DNA of 48,803 nucleotides from H17-190 sp034435615 (GTDB lineage: Bacteria > Chloroflexota > Dehalococcoidia > SM23-28-2 > HRBIN24): assembly GCA_034435615.1 (NCBI GenBank), contig DAOTWZ010000038.1, positions 1-48,803 on the forward strand, read 5' to 3'. The notes beneath the pieces were generated by a model. The model was not told where the DNA came from. It saw only the letters and a program-made list of their open reading frames with translations, and did no database searches. This document shows positions 27,359 through 35,300 of the stretch, piece by piece; within the stretch, counting starts at the first letter, position 1, and each line of letters starts with the position of its first letter. The translations under genes and the position numbers were made by a program.

Positions 27359-27535
27359 CACCGGTCTGCCCCAGGCACACCGCCCGGTCCCAGGCGACGG
27401 GCCGCCCGAGGCGCCGACTGGACGGGCGCCACTGCCTAGAGGCCCCCCAGCGCTCAGGGGTTCCGCAGCCCCCTCCTGCGGCGCCTCCGGTACCCTGGGC
27501 AGCGCCTCGAGGTGCTCGGGAGGTCAGTTGGGTGC

Positions 27536-28576
27536 TCAGGTGACCTTCAGCACTACCTTGCAGGCCCGGCTCTCGGCGGCATTGGCGAAGACATCGTAGG
27601 CCTCCAGGGCCTCATCGAAGGCGAAGGTATGACTTGCCAGCGGCCGGGGGTCCAGCTTACGGGCCTGGATCATCCGGAGGAGCAGCGGGATGCTGTAGCC
27701 GTCCACGAGTTGGGTAGTGATGGTGATGTCCCTGATCCACAGGGTCTCCAGGTGCAGGGTGGCCGGCCGCCCGTGGACGCCAATGTTGGCCACCCGGCCG
27801 CCCGGGCAGACCAGATCGGTGCACAGCTCGAAGGTCTCGGGGATGCCCACCGCCTCTATGGCCACGTCCACTCCGGCCCCGGTGAGGGCCATCACCTCTC
27901 GCTTTACGTCCTGTCGCAATGGATTGAGGGTGTAGTCGGCTCCCAGCGAGCGGGCCAGCTCCAGACGGCTATCGTCCCGGTCGATGACGATGACCAGACG
28001 TGGCCCGTGCAGGCGGCTCGTCAGCAGAGCGGAGAGGCCTATAGGCCCCGAGCCGACGATGGCCACAGCGTCCCCCGCTCGCACCTGCCCCCGGACGATG
28101 CCGCACTCGTAGCCCGTGGGCAGGATGTCGGTGAGGAATATCACATCTTCGTCCGTTAGCTCTGGCGGTACAGCGTAGAGGCTAGTATCGGCGAAGGGCA
28201 CCCGCGCCCTCTCGGCCTGGAGTCCGTCGATCAGGTGTCCGAAAATCCAGCCGCCTCCGCTCTCGCACTGACCGTACATCTGTCGTCGGCAGTAGGAGCA
28301 GGTGCCGCAGGCGGTGATGGCGGGCACGATGACGCGGTCGCCCGGCCGGAAGCGGCGCACCGCTGTGCCGACCTCTTCCACCACTGCCACCGCCTCGTGT
28401 CCCAGGACGGTGCCGGGGCGCACCTCCGGGACGTCCCCTTTCAGGATGTGCAGGTCGGTGCCGCAGATAGTGGCCGTGCGCACCCGCACGATGACATCGG
28501 TGGCGTCCTGTATCCGGGGGTCCGGCACCTCCTCGAGGCGGCGGTCTCCCGGCCCGTAGTACCTGATAGCTTTCAT
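27536..28576 (-). CDS. Zinc-dependent alcohol dehydrogenase, MDR family (paralog 1)
   Basis: 346 residues from ATG 28576. The catalytic zinc site is C38 (CGTDLH), H60-E61 (GHE); the structural zinc site is Cys 90, 93, 96 and 104 (CGTCSYCRRQMYGQC). The Rossmann fold has IVGSGPIGLSALLTS. It resembles the class III-like, TbADH-like alcohol dehydrogenases that act on secondary or short-chain alcohols. It likely oxidises an alcohol, or reduces an aldehyde or ketone, with NAD(P). A closely similar paralog lies at 37063-38160 on the other side of the oxidase genes. Electron acceptor and substrate are not readable. Confidence 0.93.
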   Translation of the reverse strand: MKAIRYYGPGDRRLEEVPDPRIQDATDVIVRVRTATICGTDLHILKGDVPEVRPGTVLGHEAVAVVEEVGTAVRRFRPGDRVIVPAITACGTCSYCRRQMYGQCESGGGWIFGHLIDGLQAERARVPFADTSLYAVPPELTDEDVIFLTDILPTGYECGIVRGQVRAGDAVAIVGSGPIGLSALLTSRLHGPRLVIVIDRDDSRLELARSLGADYTLNPLRQDVKREVMALTGAGVDVAIEAVGIPETFELCTDLVCPGGRVANIGVHGRPATLHLETLWIRDITITTQLVDGYSIPLLLRMIQARKLDPRPLASHTFAFDEALEAYDVFANAAESRACKVVLKVT

Positions 28577-28671
28577 CCCTCTGTCCCTCCCCTCATTCAC
28601 GTCCCTCTCGCCAGCCTGTCATGCTTAACATCTTATTCCATCGCTCCGGCGTGAGGCCTAACGGAAAGGGG

Positions 28672-28697
28672 CTGCGGGCCCCGCCTGGGGCCCGCAG
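28672..28697 (-). terminator. 11-bp perfect GC hairpin downstream of doxX
   Basis: CTGCGGGCCCC (28672-28682) and GGGGCCCGCAG (28687-28697) are exact reverse complements around a four-base loop. The hairpin begins 16 bases past the stop codon of the minus-strand DoxX gene. On the minus strand it is followed by CCCCTTTCC, not a true T tract. Likely a strong transcription terminator between doxX and the alcohol dehydrogenase. Confidence 0.65.
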
Positions 28698-28712
28698 TCG
28701 GGCCGTGCTCGC

Positions 28713-29240
28713 CTATCCCAGGACGTACTGGAGAAGAGCCACCCTCCTCACCGGCTGCCAGCGCTCGATGAGAGCATCCAGGCCCAAGATGCGACCGGCG
28801 CCCAGAGCGCCCAGCAGCGCCATGACCAGGATGTAGACGATGTGCTCATTCAGGAAGGGGTTGAACTCCGGCCAGAGCTGCGCCAGGTAGAACAGGAACA
28901 TCTGCACTGCGCCCATCAGCAGGCCAAACCGGGTGAAGAGGCCCAGGATCAGCGAGAAGCCGATGAGGATCTGGCCCCACACCACCAGGGGGTCGATAAC
29001 GGCGAGGGCCGTCTCGTTCTCGCCCAGGCGGACGAACAGGTCCTTCAGCGGCCCGCTGGTGGCGTTGATGAGGAAGCCCTTGGCCGTGAAGTCAGTGATG
29101 AGCTTGTCGAACCCCGCCCAGATGAAGATGAAACCCAGGGAGAGGCGCAGCAGCAGGGCGAAGACCGGCACCACCAGGTCGACGTGCCGGTACTCGTACT
29201 GCCAGCGGCCCACCTTGATCCTGTGCACCGTCTCTTGCAT
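28713..29240 (-). CDS. DoxX-family membrane protein
   Basis: A 175-residue protein with four to five hydrophobic helices. FALLLRLSLGFIFIWAGFDKL is the DoxX/DoxD signature, then LVVWGQILIGFSLILGLFTR, GLLMGAVQMFLFYLAQ and HIVYILVMALLGALGAGRILGLDALI. The family includes the small subunit of thiosulfate:quinone oxidoreductase, but most members have no proven function; redox or envelope stress roles are common. GGGAGGTG lies eight bases before the ATG. It follows the SHOCT gene by 26 bases, so the two are probably one unit, and ends at a hairpin (28672-28697). Confidence 0.88.
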   Translation of the reverse strand: MQETVHRIKVGRWQYEYRHVDLVVPVFALLLRLSLGFIFIWAGFDKLITDFTAKGFLINATSGPLKDLFVRLGENETALAVIDPLVVWGQILIGFSLILGLFTRFGLLMGAVQMFLFYLAQLWPEFNPFLNEHIVYILVMALLGALGAGRILGLDALIERWQPVRRVALLQYVLG

Positions 29241-29266
29241 GATGATTCACCTCCCTCGAAGGTTTT

Positions 29267-29506
29267 TCAGTTGGATCCTGCTTCCCTGAGCGCCCGCCGG
29301 ATGCGCTCGAACTCCTCGGCGCTGATCTCGCCCCGCGCGTAGCGCTCCTTGGCGATCTCCAGCGGGCCGGGGTGGCGCTCTTCGGAACGACCGCTCAGCC
29401 GGTAGACGGCCCAGGACACCAGCCCAACGATGACGCCCCAGAAGAGGACGAACCACAGCCAGCCGAAGACCATCCACCAGCCTACTCCCCCGTGCATGTC
29501 CCACAT
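29267..29506 (-). CDS. Small SHOCT-domain membrane protein
   Basis: 79 residues from ATG 29506, with GAGGAGG upstream. An N-terminal hydrophobic helix rich in Trp and Phe (WWMVFGWLWFVLFWGVIVGLV) is followed by a SHOCT motif (PLEIAKERYARGEISAEEFE), the short C-terminal domain thought to mediate oligomerisation. The frame is open much further upstream (to 30127), but that part is antisense to the Usp-like gene and has a non-protein-like composition. It is probably cotranscribed with doxX. Function is unknown. Confidence 0.85.
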   Translation of the reverse strand: MWDMHGGVGWWMVFGWLWFVLFWGVIVGLVSWAVYRLSGRSEERHPGPLEIAKERYARGEISAEEFERIRRALREAGSN

Positions 29507-29827
29507 TTCCCGTCGCCTCCTCTCTGTCCAGCTCCAATGTAGCCCGCCTCCCGCGGGGCGAGCAGCGTCTTTCGGCCCGGCTGGACCGGCGCTTCCGCCC
29601 CTTCTTCGCTGGGCCGGATGGCCCAGCGGCCCCGGGACTTCGGTCCCCGCATCACCTCGTCGTCTCTGCACGGCCCCCAGAGGAGACCGAAGCTCAGCGC
29701 CAACGCAGCGAGGGGCGGAGCCCCACAGGGAGCCGGCAACGCCGGATGGACGCCGGCCGGGGTCCCGGCAGAGGCTACAGGTGCAGGGATTGCCGTGGGG
29801 ACACGGCGACGGAGAGGAGCAGGTCGC

Positions 29828-30199
29828 ATGAAGGGTACTGACGACCGGCCGAGGGCAGGACATGGCCGCTGCCGTCCCGGGGCCTCGCGCTTCCTGGTGC
29901 CGGTGGAACGCAGGGAGGATCTGGAGTCGGTCCTCCACAGGGTGGGGCTCATCTTCGCCGGCACAGGCGTAAAGGTGGTGCTCCTCGCTGTGGGCCACCA
30001 GGCAGCGGGGCTGCGGGAAGCGCTGACCCTGGCGGCGCCCGAGCTCGCGGCCCTGGGTTTCGACGTGACAGTGGACATCGCCTCCGGCGCCGCGCCCGAG
30101 GCCCTCGCCCGCTCGGCCCGTCGCCACCGGGCTGACCTGGTCCTCCTGAACAACGGGCCACTCAGGCCCTTCGGCCTCACTGCCCGCGGGGACGATTAG
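29828..30199 (+). CDS. Divergent UspA-like stress protein
   Basis: 123 residues from ATG 29828 (GAGGAG upstream). The order of segments (ASRFLVPVERREDLESVL, VKVVLLAVG, LGFDVTVDIASGAAPEALARSA, ADLVLLNNGPL) follows a single UspA domain. The G-x2-G-x9-G-S/T nucleotide motif at the end is missing, as the protein stops soon after LVLLNN. It may be a non-ATP-binding or truncated member. It converges on the oxidase operon with 41 bases between. A frame open from 29618 adds a low-complexity N terminus that is unlikely to be real. Confidence 0.6.
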   Translation: MKGTDDRPRAGHGRCRPGASRFLVPVERREDLESVLHRVGLIFAGTGVKVVLLAVGHQAAGLREALTLAAPELAALGFDVTVDIASGAAPEALARSARRHRADLVLLNNGPLRPFGLTARGDD

Positions 30200-30240
30200 T
30201 CCGAGGCAGCGGGTCCCCGTAAGACGAGGCCAACCCGCTC

Positions 30241-30885
30241 TCAGGTGGGCCAGCTCATGAGGTAGAGAATGGGGTAGAAGAAGACCCAGACCACGTCCAC
30301 GAAATGCCAGTACTTGACGCTGGCCTCCACGGGCCAGACGTCATCCGGCGAGGGGCGAGAGGGACGGTGTGGACAGGGCCGCCAAGGCGTCCAGCGGTTG
30401 CAGGGACAGGGGGGCGGCACGAACCGCCCCCGGAGGCCGTGGAAGAGCACCAGCCCCAAGATGAGAACGCCGCTGGCCACGTGAGAGGAATGGATCCCCG
30501 TCATGGTAAAGAAGGCGGTGCCGAAGGGGTCCGAGGGCCTGAAGTGGGCGCTGCTCCACTCGATGCCGACGCCCCCTAGAAAGGCCAGTCCCAGGAGAAG
30601 GGTGGCTCCCAGGTTGCGGAGCATGCCGCCGCGGTCGCCCCTGGCCGCCGCCACCTCCGCCCTGTACGCAGTGACGCTACTCGTCAGCAGGACCGAGGTG
30701 ATGGCCAGGCCCAGCGCCTGGTCCACCTCACCCCGCTCCAGCCCGGTCAGAAAGAAGCGGCTGCTCGCCACAGCGGCGAAGAGGAAGGCCTCCGAAAGGA
30801 AGAAGAGCCAGAGCCCCCACTGGCGCACGCGGCGCCGCACGCCTGCCTCCAACAGAAGCTGACCCCCTACGGCATGAGCGGTCAT
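30241..30885 (-). CDS. ctaE: Heme-copper oxidase subunit III
   Basis: 214 residues from ATG 30885, with GAGGAGGAG upstream. WGLWLFFLSEAFLFAAVASS is the subunit III signature, followed by LGLAFLGGVGIEWSS, FTMTGIHSSHVASGVLILG and the final VKYWHFVDVVWVFFYPILYL. Five helices are expected, the short form without the first two. A Pro/Cys-rich insertion (PPPCPCNRWTPWRPCPH) lies before the last helix and is unusual. Subunit III stabilises the core and proton uptake in A-type oxidases. It overlaps the preceding subunit IV gene by four bases and is the last gene of the operon. Confidence 0.92.
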   Translation of the reverse strand: MTAHAVGGQLLLEAGVRRRVRQWGLWLFFLSEAFLFAAVASSRFFLTGLERGEVDQALGLAITSVLLTSSVTAYRAEVAAARGDRGGMLRNLGATLLLGLAFLGGVGIEWSSAHFRPSDPFGTAFFTMTGIHSSHVASGVLILGLVLFHGLRGRFVPPPCPCNRWTPWRPCPHRPSRPSPDDVWPVEASVKYWHFVDVVWVFFYPILYLMSWPT

Positions 30886-31118
30886 GACTCCTCCTCTCGC
30901 CACAGCCGGTAGATGTGCTGGAAGAAGTACATGATGCTGGCGGCCTCCAGCAGGTTGATCAGGAGCAAGATCGGCAGGTTTACCGCCATCGCCTGGGCTA
31001 CCACGTACTCCAGCGTCGTCTGGACGGTCAGCCAGGCCACCATCCCCCAGGTGACGATGGTCTCCCGGCTCGGGGGCCTCCAACGGCCCTCTCTTTCAGG
31101 CGAACGGCTTTCACTCAT
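30882..31118 (-). CDS. ctaF: Heme-copper oxidase subunit IV
   Basis: 78 residues from ATG 31118, preceded by GGGAGG eight bases upstream. Two hydrophobic helices are seen (TWGMVAWLTVQTTLEYVVAQ region and NLPILLLINLLEAASIMYFF) followed by HIYRLWREEES. Small two- or three-helix proteins between subunits I and III are typical of bacterial oxidase subunit IV. The start lies inside the end of the subunit I gene (8-base overlap) and its stop overlaps subunit III by four bases. Assignment rests mainly on position and topology. Confidence 0.75.
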   Translation of the reverse strand: MSESRSPEREGRWRPPSRETIVTWGMVAWLTVQTTLEYVVAQAMAVNLPILLLINLLEAASIMYFFQHIYRLWREEES

Positions 31119-32997
31119 GGCCTGACCTCCCATCGGCGCCTGCGGGAGCGAGGACGGCGTGGGCCGTCGCCCCGGAGACGCCGTAGTCATAGGGGCCACC
31201 CGTCACCAGGGGAGGCACCGGGAAGTTGTGCTCCGGCGGTGGCGAGGAGACCTGCCACTCCAGCGTGCGGGCGCGCCAGGGGTTAGCCACCGCCCTAGTC
31301 CCCCGCGCCAGTGACCAGGCCAGATTGGCCATCAACACCAGGAAGCTGGCCCCAGCCACGAAGCCAGCCACGCTGACGAAGCGGTTCACCTCCGCCAGCT
31401 CCGGGCTGTACACGGCGATGCGCCGGTTCATCCCCTGCAGGCCCAGCCAGAACATGGGCAAGAAGGTCAGGTTGAACCCCAGGGAGAAGAGCAGGAAATG
31501 GAGCTTACCCAGGGTCTCGTTGTACATGCGGCCCGTCAGCTTGGGGAACCAGTAGTAGAGGGCGGCCAGGACGGCGAAGACCTCGCCGCCGATGATGGTG
31601 TAGTGGAAGTGGGCCACCACGAAGTAGGTGTCCGAGAGCTGAATGTCCGTGGGCACGTCCGCCAGATAGATCCCGGTGATGCCTCCGATGAGGAAGTTGA
31701 AGACGGTGCCGAGGGCGAAGAGCATGGGCGTGCTCAGCCGCAGCCGGCCCATCCATATGGTGCCCAGGGCCGAGAGGAAGACCAGACCCGTGGGGATGGA
31801 GATGACCTCCGTCGTCACCAGGAAGGCACTCAAGAAGGGTATGCTGTGGGTAGTCACGAACATGTGGTGGGCCCAAACCAGCCCGCTTATGGCTACCACC
31901 GCCAGCATTCCCCCCACTGCCCAGCGATAGGCGAAGAGGGGCTTGCGCGCCAGGTGGGCCAGCACCTCCAGCATCAATCCCCAGCCGGGGATGACGAAGA
32001 TGTACACAGCGGGGTGGGAATAGAACCAGAAGACGTGTTGGTAGAAGACCGGCTCTCCCCCGGCCTGCGCATTGAAGAACGAGGTTCCGACGATGCGGTC
32101 CAGCGTCACCATCAACAGGGAGGCGGCGAAGAACTGGGTGAAGGTCAGGGAGAGCAGAGAGGCGGCGAAGACCGACCAGACGAAGATAGGCAACCGGCCC
32201 CAACCCATGCCCGGCGCTCGTAGAAAGGAGATAGTGGCCAGGAAGTTGAGGCCACCCAGGATGGAGGAGAGGCCGAAGGTGATGATCGCGAGGTTGAAGA
32301 AGAGCTGGCCCGACGCATTGCGTACCGAGAGGGGTGGATAAGCGGTCCAGCCGGAGTCCCAGCCCCCCACCGCCTGGGCCGTCAGGAGCAGAACGGCTAC
32401 CGGCGGCACCAGCCAGTAGCTGAGGGCGTTCAGGCGAGGGAAAGCCATATCGCGGGCGCCGATCATGAGAGGCACCAGGTAGTTGCCGAAGCCTCCCAGG
32501 ACGATCGCTACCGCCACGGCGATCATCAGGATGCCGTGCAGGCTCATCACCTGGTTGTAGACGCCATCATCGAAGAGGGCCCCTTCTGGCCTGGTCAGGT
32601 GATAGCGCATGAGCATAGCCAGGAGGCCGCCTACCAGCAGTACGGCCACGAAGGTCGTCAGGTACTGGATGCCGATGACCTTGTGGTCGGTGGTGAAAGC
32701 GAAGTAGCGGGCCCAGCCCCGCAGGTCGGGTTCGGTAGGGAGCCCCAGCCACTCCTTGGCCCAGCGCTCCCACATCCCCACTCCCAGGAGCCAGCCCACG
32801 AGCCCCAGCACGTAGCCCACCGTGAAGTTGTGCTCCAGCCACCAGGGGCTGGAGCCGGCGGCGGCCCGCGCCGCTGCCGCCAGTCCCGCTCCGATGCCGA
32901 AGCCCACAGCGCCCCAGACCAGCCCCCGCGCCAAGTAGCGGAAGGGCATCCCCTGGTCAGGCATCGCCCGGCCTGCTCTCTCTTCGGTCTCCGCCAT
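31111..32997 (-). CDS. ctaD: Heme-copper oxidase subunit I
   Basis: 628 residues from ATG 32997 (AGGAGG seven bases upstream; a GTG three bases earlier is possible). It binds heme a and the heme a3-CuB site that reduces O2. Ligands are visible: H154 (SLHGILMI), YSHPAVY at 326-332, HH at 377-378 (WAHHMF), and H463/H465 (VVAHFHY). Two extra N-terminal helices precede the usual first helix. The YSHPxV motif replaces the GHPEV glutamate, the mark of A2-type oxidases. The K-channel lysine position (IPTGxKxF in A1 enzymes) reads IPTGLVF with valine. It is the second gene of the coxB-coxA-IV-III operon, 12 bases after subunit II. Confidence 0.95.
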   Translation of the reverse strand: MAETEERAGRAMPDQGMPFRYLARGLVWGAVGFGIGAGLAAAARAAAGSSPWWLEHNFTVGYVLGLVGWLLGVGMWERWAKEWLGLPTEPDLRGWARYFAFTTDHKVIGIQYLTTFVAVLLVGGLLAMLMRYHLTRPEGALFDDGVYNQVMSLHGILMIAVAVAIVLGGFGNYLVPLMIGARDMAFPRLNALSYWLVPPVAVLLLTAQAVGGWDSGWTAYPPLSVRNASGQLFFNLAIITFGLSSILGGLNFLATISFLRAPGMGWGRLPIFVWSVFAASLLSLTFTQFFAASLLMVTLDRIVGTSFFNAQAGGEPVFYQHVFWFYSHPAVYIFVIPGWGLMLEVLAHLARKPLFAYRWAVGGMLAVVAISGLVWAHHMFVTTHSIPFLSAFLVTTEVISIPTGLVFLSALGTIWMGRLRLSTPMLFALGTVFNFLIGGITGIYLADVPTDIQLSDTYFVVAHFHYTIIGGEVFAVLAALYYWFPKLTGRMYNETLGKLHFLLFSLGFNLTFLPMFWLGLQGMNRRIAVYSPELAEVNRFVSVAGFVAGASFLVLMANLAWSLARGTRAVANPWRARTLEWQVSSPPPEHNFPVPPLVTGGPYDYGVSGATAHAVLAPAGADGRSGHE

Positions 32998-33009
32998 CAC
33001 CGCTCCTCC

Positions 33010-34056
33010 TCAGCGGATACTGAGAGTCCCCTTCATGTCGGGATGGGCGTCGCAGCGGAAGTAATAGGTGCCCCTCTCCAGCGGCCCCACCCGATAGGTC
33101 TTCGTGGCCGGCCCAGGGAAGAGCTCACCCCTGAAGAGGAGGTCCCTATAGTTCCGGTCCCTGTACAGGGAGACGTTGTGGGGAACTCCCGTGTCCTGGT
33201 TCTCCAGCTCGATAGCGAGGGGCTGCCCGGACGTCGCCGTTAGCTCCACCTTATCGAAACGGCTGCTCCTGGCCACCAGGGAGACGGCGGCGGCCCCCGG
33301 GGCCGGGGTGGGGGGTGGTGCAGGGCTGGCGACGGCGCTCTGGCGACGCTCCGCTATCCATCGTTGGAATTCCTCCTCCGTCACGACACGCACCGGGACC
33401 TGCATTCTGGCGTGGGAGAGGCCGCATAGCTCGGCACACTGGAGACGCATGAGGGGCTCCGTCTCGTAGGACGCCGTCTCGGTAGGGCGCAGGTGGACAT
33501 GGTTGGTGGTGCCGGGTATGGCGTCTACCTTCATCATGAAGGCTGGCACCCAGAAGGAATGGACTACGTCTAGAGACGTAATCTCGATGTGGACGTCCCG
33601 CCCCACCGGCAGGACCAGCTCCTGCAGGTTGGCGAGGTCATAGTCCGGGTAGCTCACCAGCCACGTCCACTGGACGGCCTGGACCCGGACCATCAGCTCA
33701 GCCTTGCCCCCCTTCACCACCTTCGGGATGCCGGTGAGGCCCGGGTAGACCATCACGGTCACCGCCAGGGCGGAGGTGAGCGCCAGCCAGGCCAGCGGCA
33801 GCGGACCCCTCCCCAACAGAGGAGGGCCATCGCCGTCGTCAGCGCCACGGAAGCGGAGCGCGCTGTAGGCCAGGACGGCCATCACCAGGGTGAGGACGGG
33901 GATGCCCAGCAACGTCAGGACGCGGAAGGCCTCGCGGATGTGCTCGCCCCGGTCCGAGAGGGCTGGTGGCTGGAACTCGTAGTGGACCGCCAGCGTCTCG
34001 CCGACGACGGTCAGCACCACCCACAGAGCAGCGCAGAGCACGATGTCCCGCTTCAT
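33010..34056 (-). CDS. ctaC: Oxidase subunit II (CuA) fused to a C-terminal blue-copper domain
   Basis: 348 residues from ATG 34056 (AGGAG five bases upstream). Two N-terminal helices anchor the protein. The CuA domain has H166 (DVVHSFWVPAF) and C207-A-E-L-C211-G-x-x-H215-x-x-M218. After a Pro/Ala-rich linker (241-257), a second cupredoxin domain follows with H293 (VPHNVSLY), C335, H338 and M341 (YYFRCDAHPDMKG), the ligand order of plastocyanin-type copper centres. Ordinary subunit II ends after CuA, or carries cytochrome c in caa3 enzymes. Here a type-1 copper domain takes that place, suggesting the entry route type-1 Cu to CuA. It is the first gene of the oxidase operon. Confidence 0.94.
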   Translation of the reverse strand: MKRDIVLCAALWVVLTVVGETLAVHYEFQPPALSDRGEHIREAFRVLTLLGIPVLTLVMAVLAYSALRFRGADDGDGPPLLGRGPLPLAWLALTSALAVTVMVYPGLTGIPKVVKGGKAELMVRVQAVQWTWLVSYPDYDLANLQELVLPVGRDVHIEITSLDVVHSFWVPAFMMKVDAIPGTTNHVHLRPTETASYETEPLMRLQCAELCGLSHARMQVPVRVVTEEEFQRWIAERRQSAVASPAPPPTPAPGAAAVSLVARSSRFDKVELTATSGQPLAIELENQDTGVPHNVSLYRDRNYRDLLFRGELFPGPATKTYRVGPLERGTYYFRCDAHPDMKGTLSIR

Positions 34057-34205
34057 GCTCGCTCCTGGAGCTTCTCGCGATTTCCTTCACAAAATATCGG
34101 GCTAGTTTCCCCTTGTCTGTCGGGCGCTTCCCCCATGGCGTATAAGGTTTTGCCCGACAAGCGAGGGGGAAGCGGCGTGATAGAATTGGCCACAGAGGTG
34201 GGTCT
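34057..34205. promoter_or_regulatory. Divergent control region of the oxidase operon and the two-component system
   Basis: The 149 bases between ctaC (minus) and the kinase (plus) hold two overlapping dyads. TGTCGGGC (34118-34125) matches GCCCGACA (34152-34159), and GCTTCCCCC (34126-34134) matches GGGGGAAGC (34165-34173). The two stems would exclude each other in RNA. TGGCGTATAAGGTTTTGCCC (34136-34155) resembles a sequence at 38608-38625. No clean sigma-70 pair was found. The kinase-regulator pair may control this region. Confidence 0.4.
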
Positions 34206-35300
34206 ATGTCCGGTCGGACGGAGAGCGAGGACCACGCTGGCCTGCTCCGGGTCTGTGGGCATCCGCTGCGCCTGCGTCTCCTCTCGGCCCTGGTCGAGGG
34301 CCCGGCCTCCTCGAGGCAGTTGGCGGAGCGGACGGGAGCGGCCAGCGTGGCAGTGGGGCAGCACCTTCGCTGTCTGAGGCTCGCCGGCCTGGTGGAGCGG
34401 CGCAACGGGACCTACAGGGTGGTGGAGGAGGCGCTCGCGGGGCTCGTCACCTCGCTGCTCTCCCACCTCGGCCCACCCCAGGACAGCGGCGAGCTTCCCT
34501 TGCCGCCTGTAGCCTGCTTGCAGTGTTACAACAACGTCTACGTCCTGGGGCTGCTGGCCCGCCTGGCCCGTCAGGTCCGGGAGGCCCAGGAGCAGGAAGA
34601 GCGGCTGCGCCGCCTATCGGCCCAGGTGATGCGGGCCCAGGAGGAGGAACGCAAGCGGGTGGCGAGGGAGCTGCACGACGATACAGCGCAGGCCCTCACT
34701 GCTCTATTGGTCCATCTGCGTGTCCTGGAGAACTCCGCCCCCGACGACGAGACCCGCCAGCGCCTCCGGGAGCTGCGGGAGCTCACCTCCTCTACCCTGG
34801 AGGGGGTGCGCCGGCTGGCCCTGGACCTGCGGCCCAGCGCCCTGGACCACTTCGGCCTGACGGCGGCTCTGGCCGCCTCCGCCGAGGAGTTCTCCAAGCG
34901 CTGGGGCATTCCCGTCCACCTATCCCTCCCCCGGCTGGAGGGGCGGCTGCCGTCGGACGTGGAGCTGGCCCTTTACAGAACCACTCAGGAGGCGCTGAGC
35001 AACGTTGCCAAGCACGCCCGCGCCAGCAGGGTCAGCATCGCCCTCCGTCGCTTGGGGGAGCGGCTGGTACTGCGGGTCAAGGACGATGGCAGGGGGTTCC
35101 GGCCCGAGGAGGTGATGGCCAGCCGCGAGAGGGGGCTGGGCCTCTTCGGCATGCAGGAGCGGCTGGCCCTGGTAGGGGGCAGCCTGGAGGTAAGGTCCCG
35201 CCCCGGCGCCGGAACCGAGGTGTTGGCCCAGGTGCCGCTAGCCCGTCCGAGGCCAGCCCGTGTCCATGCCCATGAAGGTACGCGTCCTCCTGGCGGATGA
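34206..35300 (+). CDS. Histidine kinase with N-terminal ArsR-type winged helix
   Basis: 364 residues. Residues about 12-75 form an ArsR-like winged helix (HPLRLRLLSALVEGPASSRQ, LAERTGAASVAVGQHLRCLR, LAGLVERRNGTYRV). C104-x-x-C107 (CLQC) lies in the linker, followed by a coiled coil. The HisKA_3 phosphoacceptor is H157 in RVARELHDD. The ATPase domain has EALSNVAKHARAS, DDGRGF and GLGLFGMQER. No membrane helix is visible, so it is cytoplasmic. NarL-type kinases normally sense through GAF, PAS or membrane domains; a DNA-binding winged helix is unusual. The signal might be a metal, a redox state at the cysteines or DNA itself. The 3' end overlaps the response regulator gene by 41 bases. Confidence 0.9.
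   Translation: MSGRTESEDHAGLLRVCGHPLRLRLLSALVEGPASSRQLAERTGAASVAVGQHLRCLRLAGLVERRNGTYRVVEEALAGLVTSLLSHLGPPQDSGELPLPPVACLQCYNNVYVLGLLARLARQVREAQEQEERLRRLSAQVMRAQEEERKRVARELHDDTAQALTALLVHLRVLENSAPDDETRQRLRELRELTSSTLEGVRRLALDLRPSALDHFGLTAALAASAEEFSKRWGIPVHLSLPRLEGRLPSDVELALYRTTQEALSNVAKHARASRVSIALRRLGERLVLRVKDDGRGFRPEEVMASRERGLGLFGMQERLALVGGSLEVRSRPGAGTEVLAQVPLARPRPARVHAHEGTRPPGG

Noticed and set aside
27463..27481. Small hairpin CCGCAG/CTGCGG between the ATPase and the alcohol dehydrogenase
   Set aside because: Only six base pairs with no T tract; too weak to call a terminator, although the convergent position would suit one.
29507..30127. N-terminal extension of the SHOCT protein frame
   Set aside because: The extension is Arg/Gly/Ala-rich, covers the Usp-like gene on the other strand, and a good ribosome site precedes ATG 29506.
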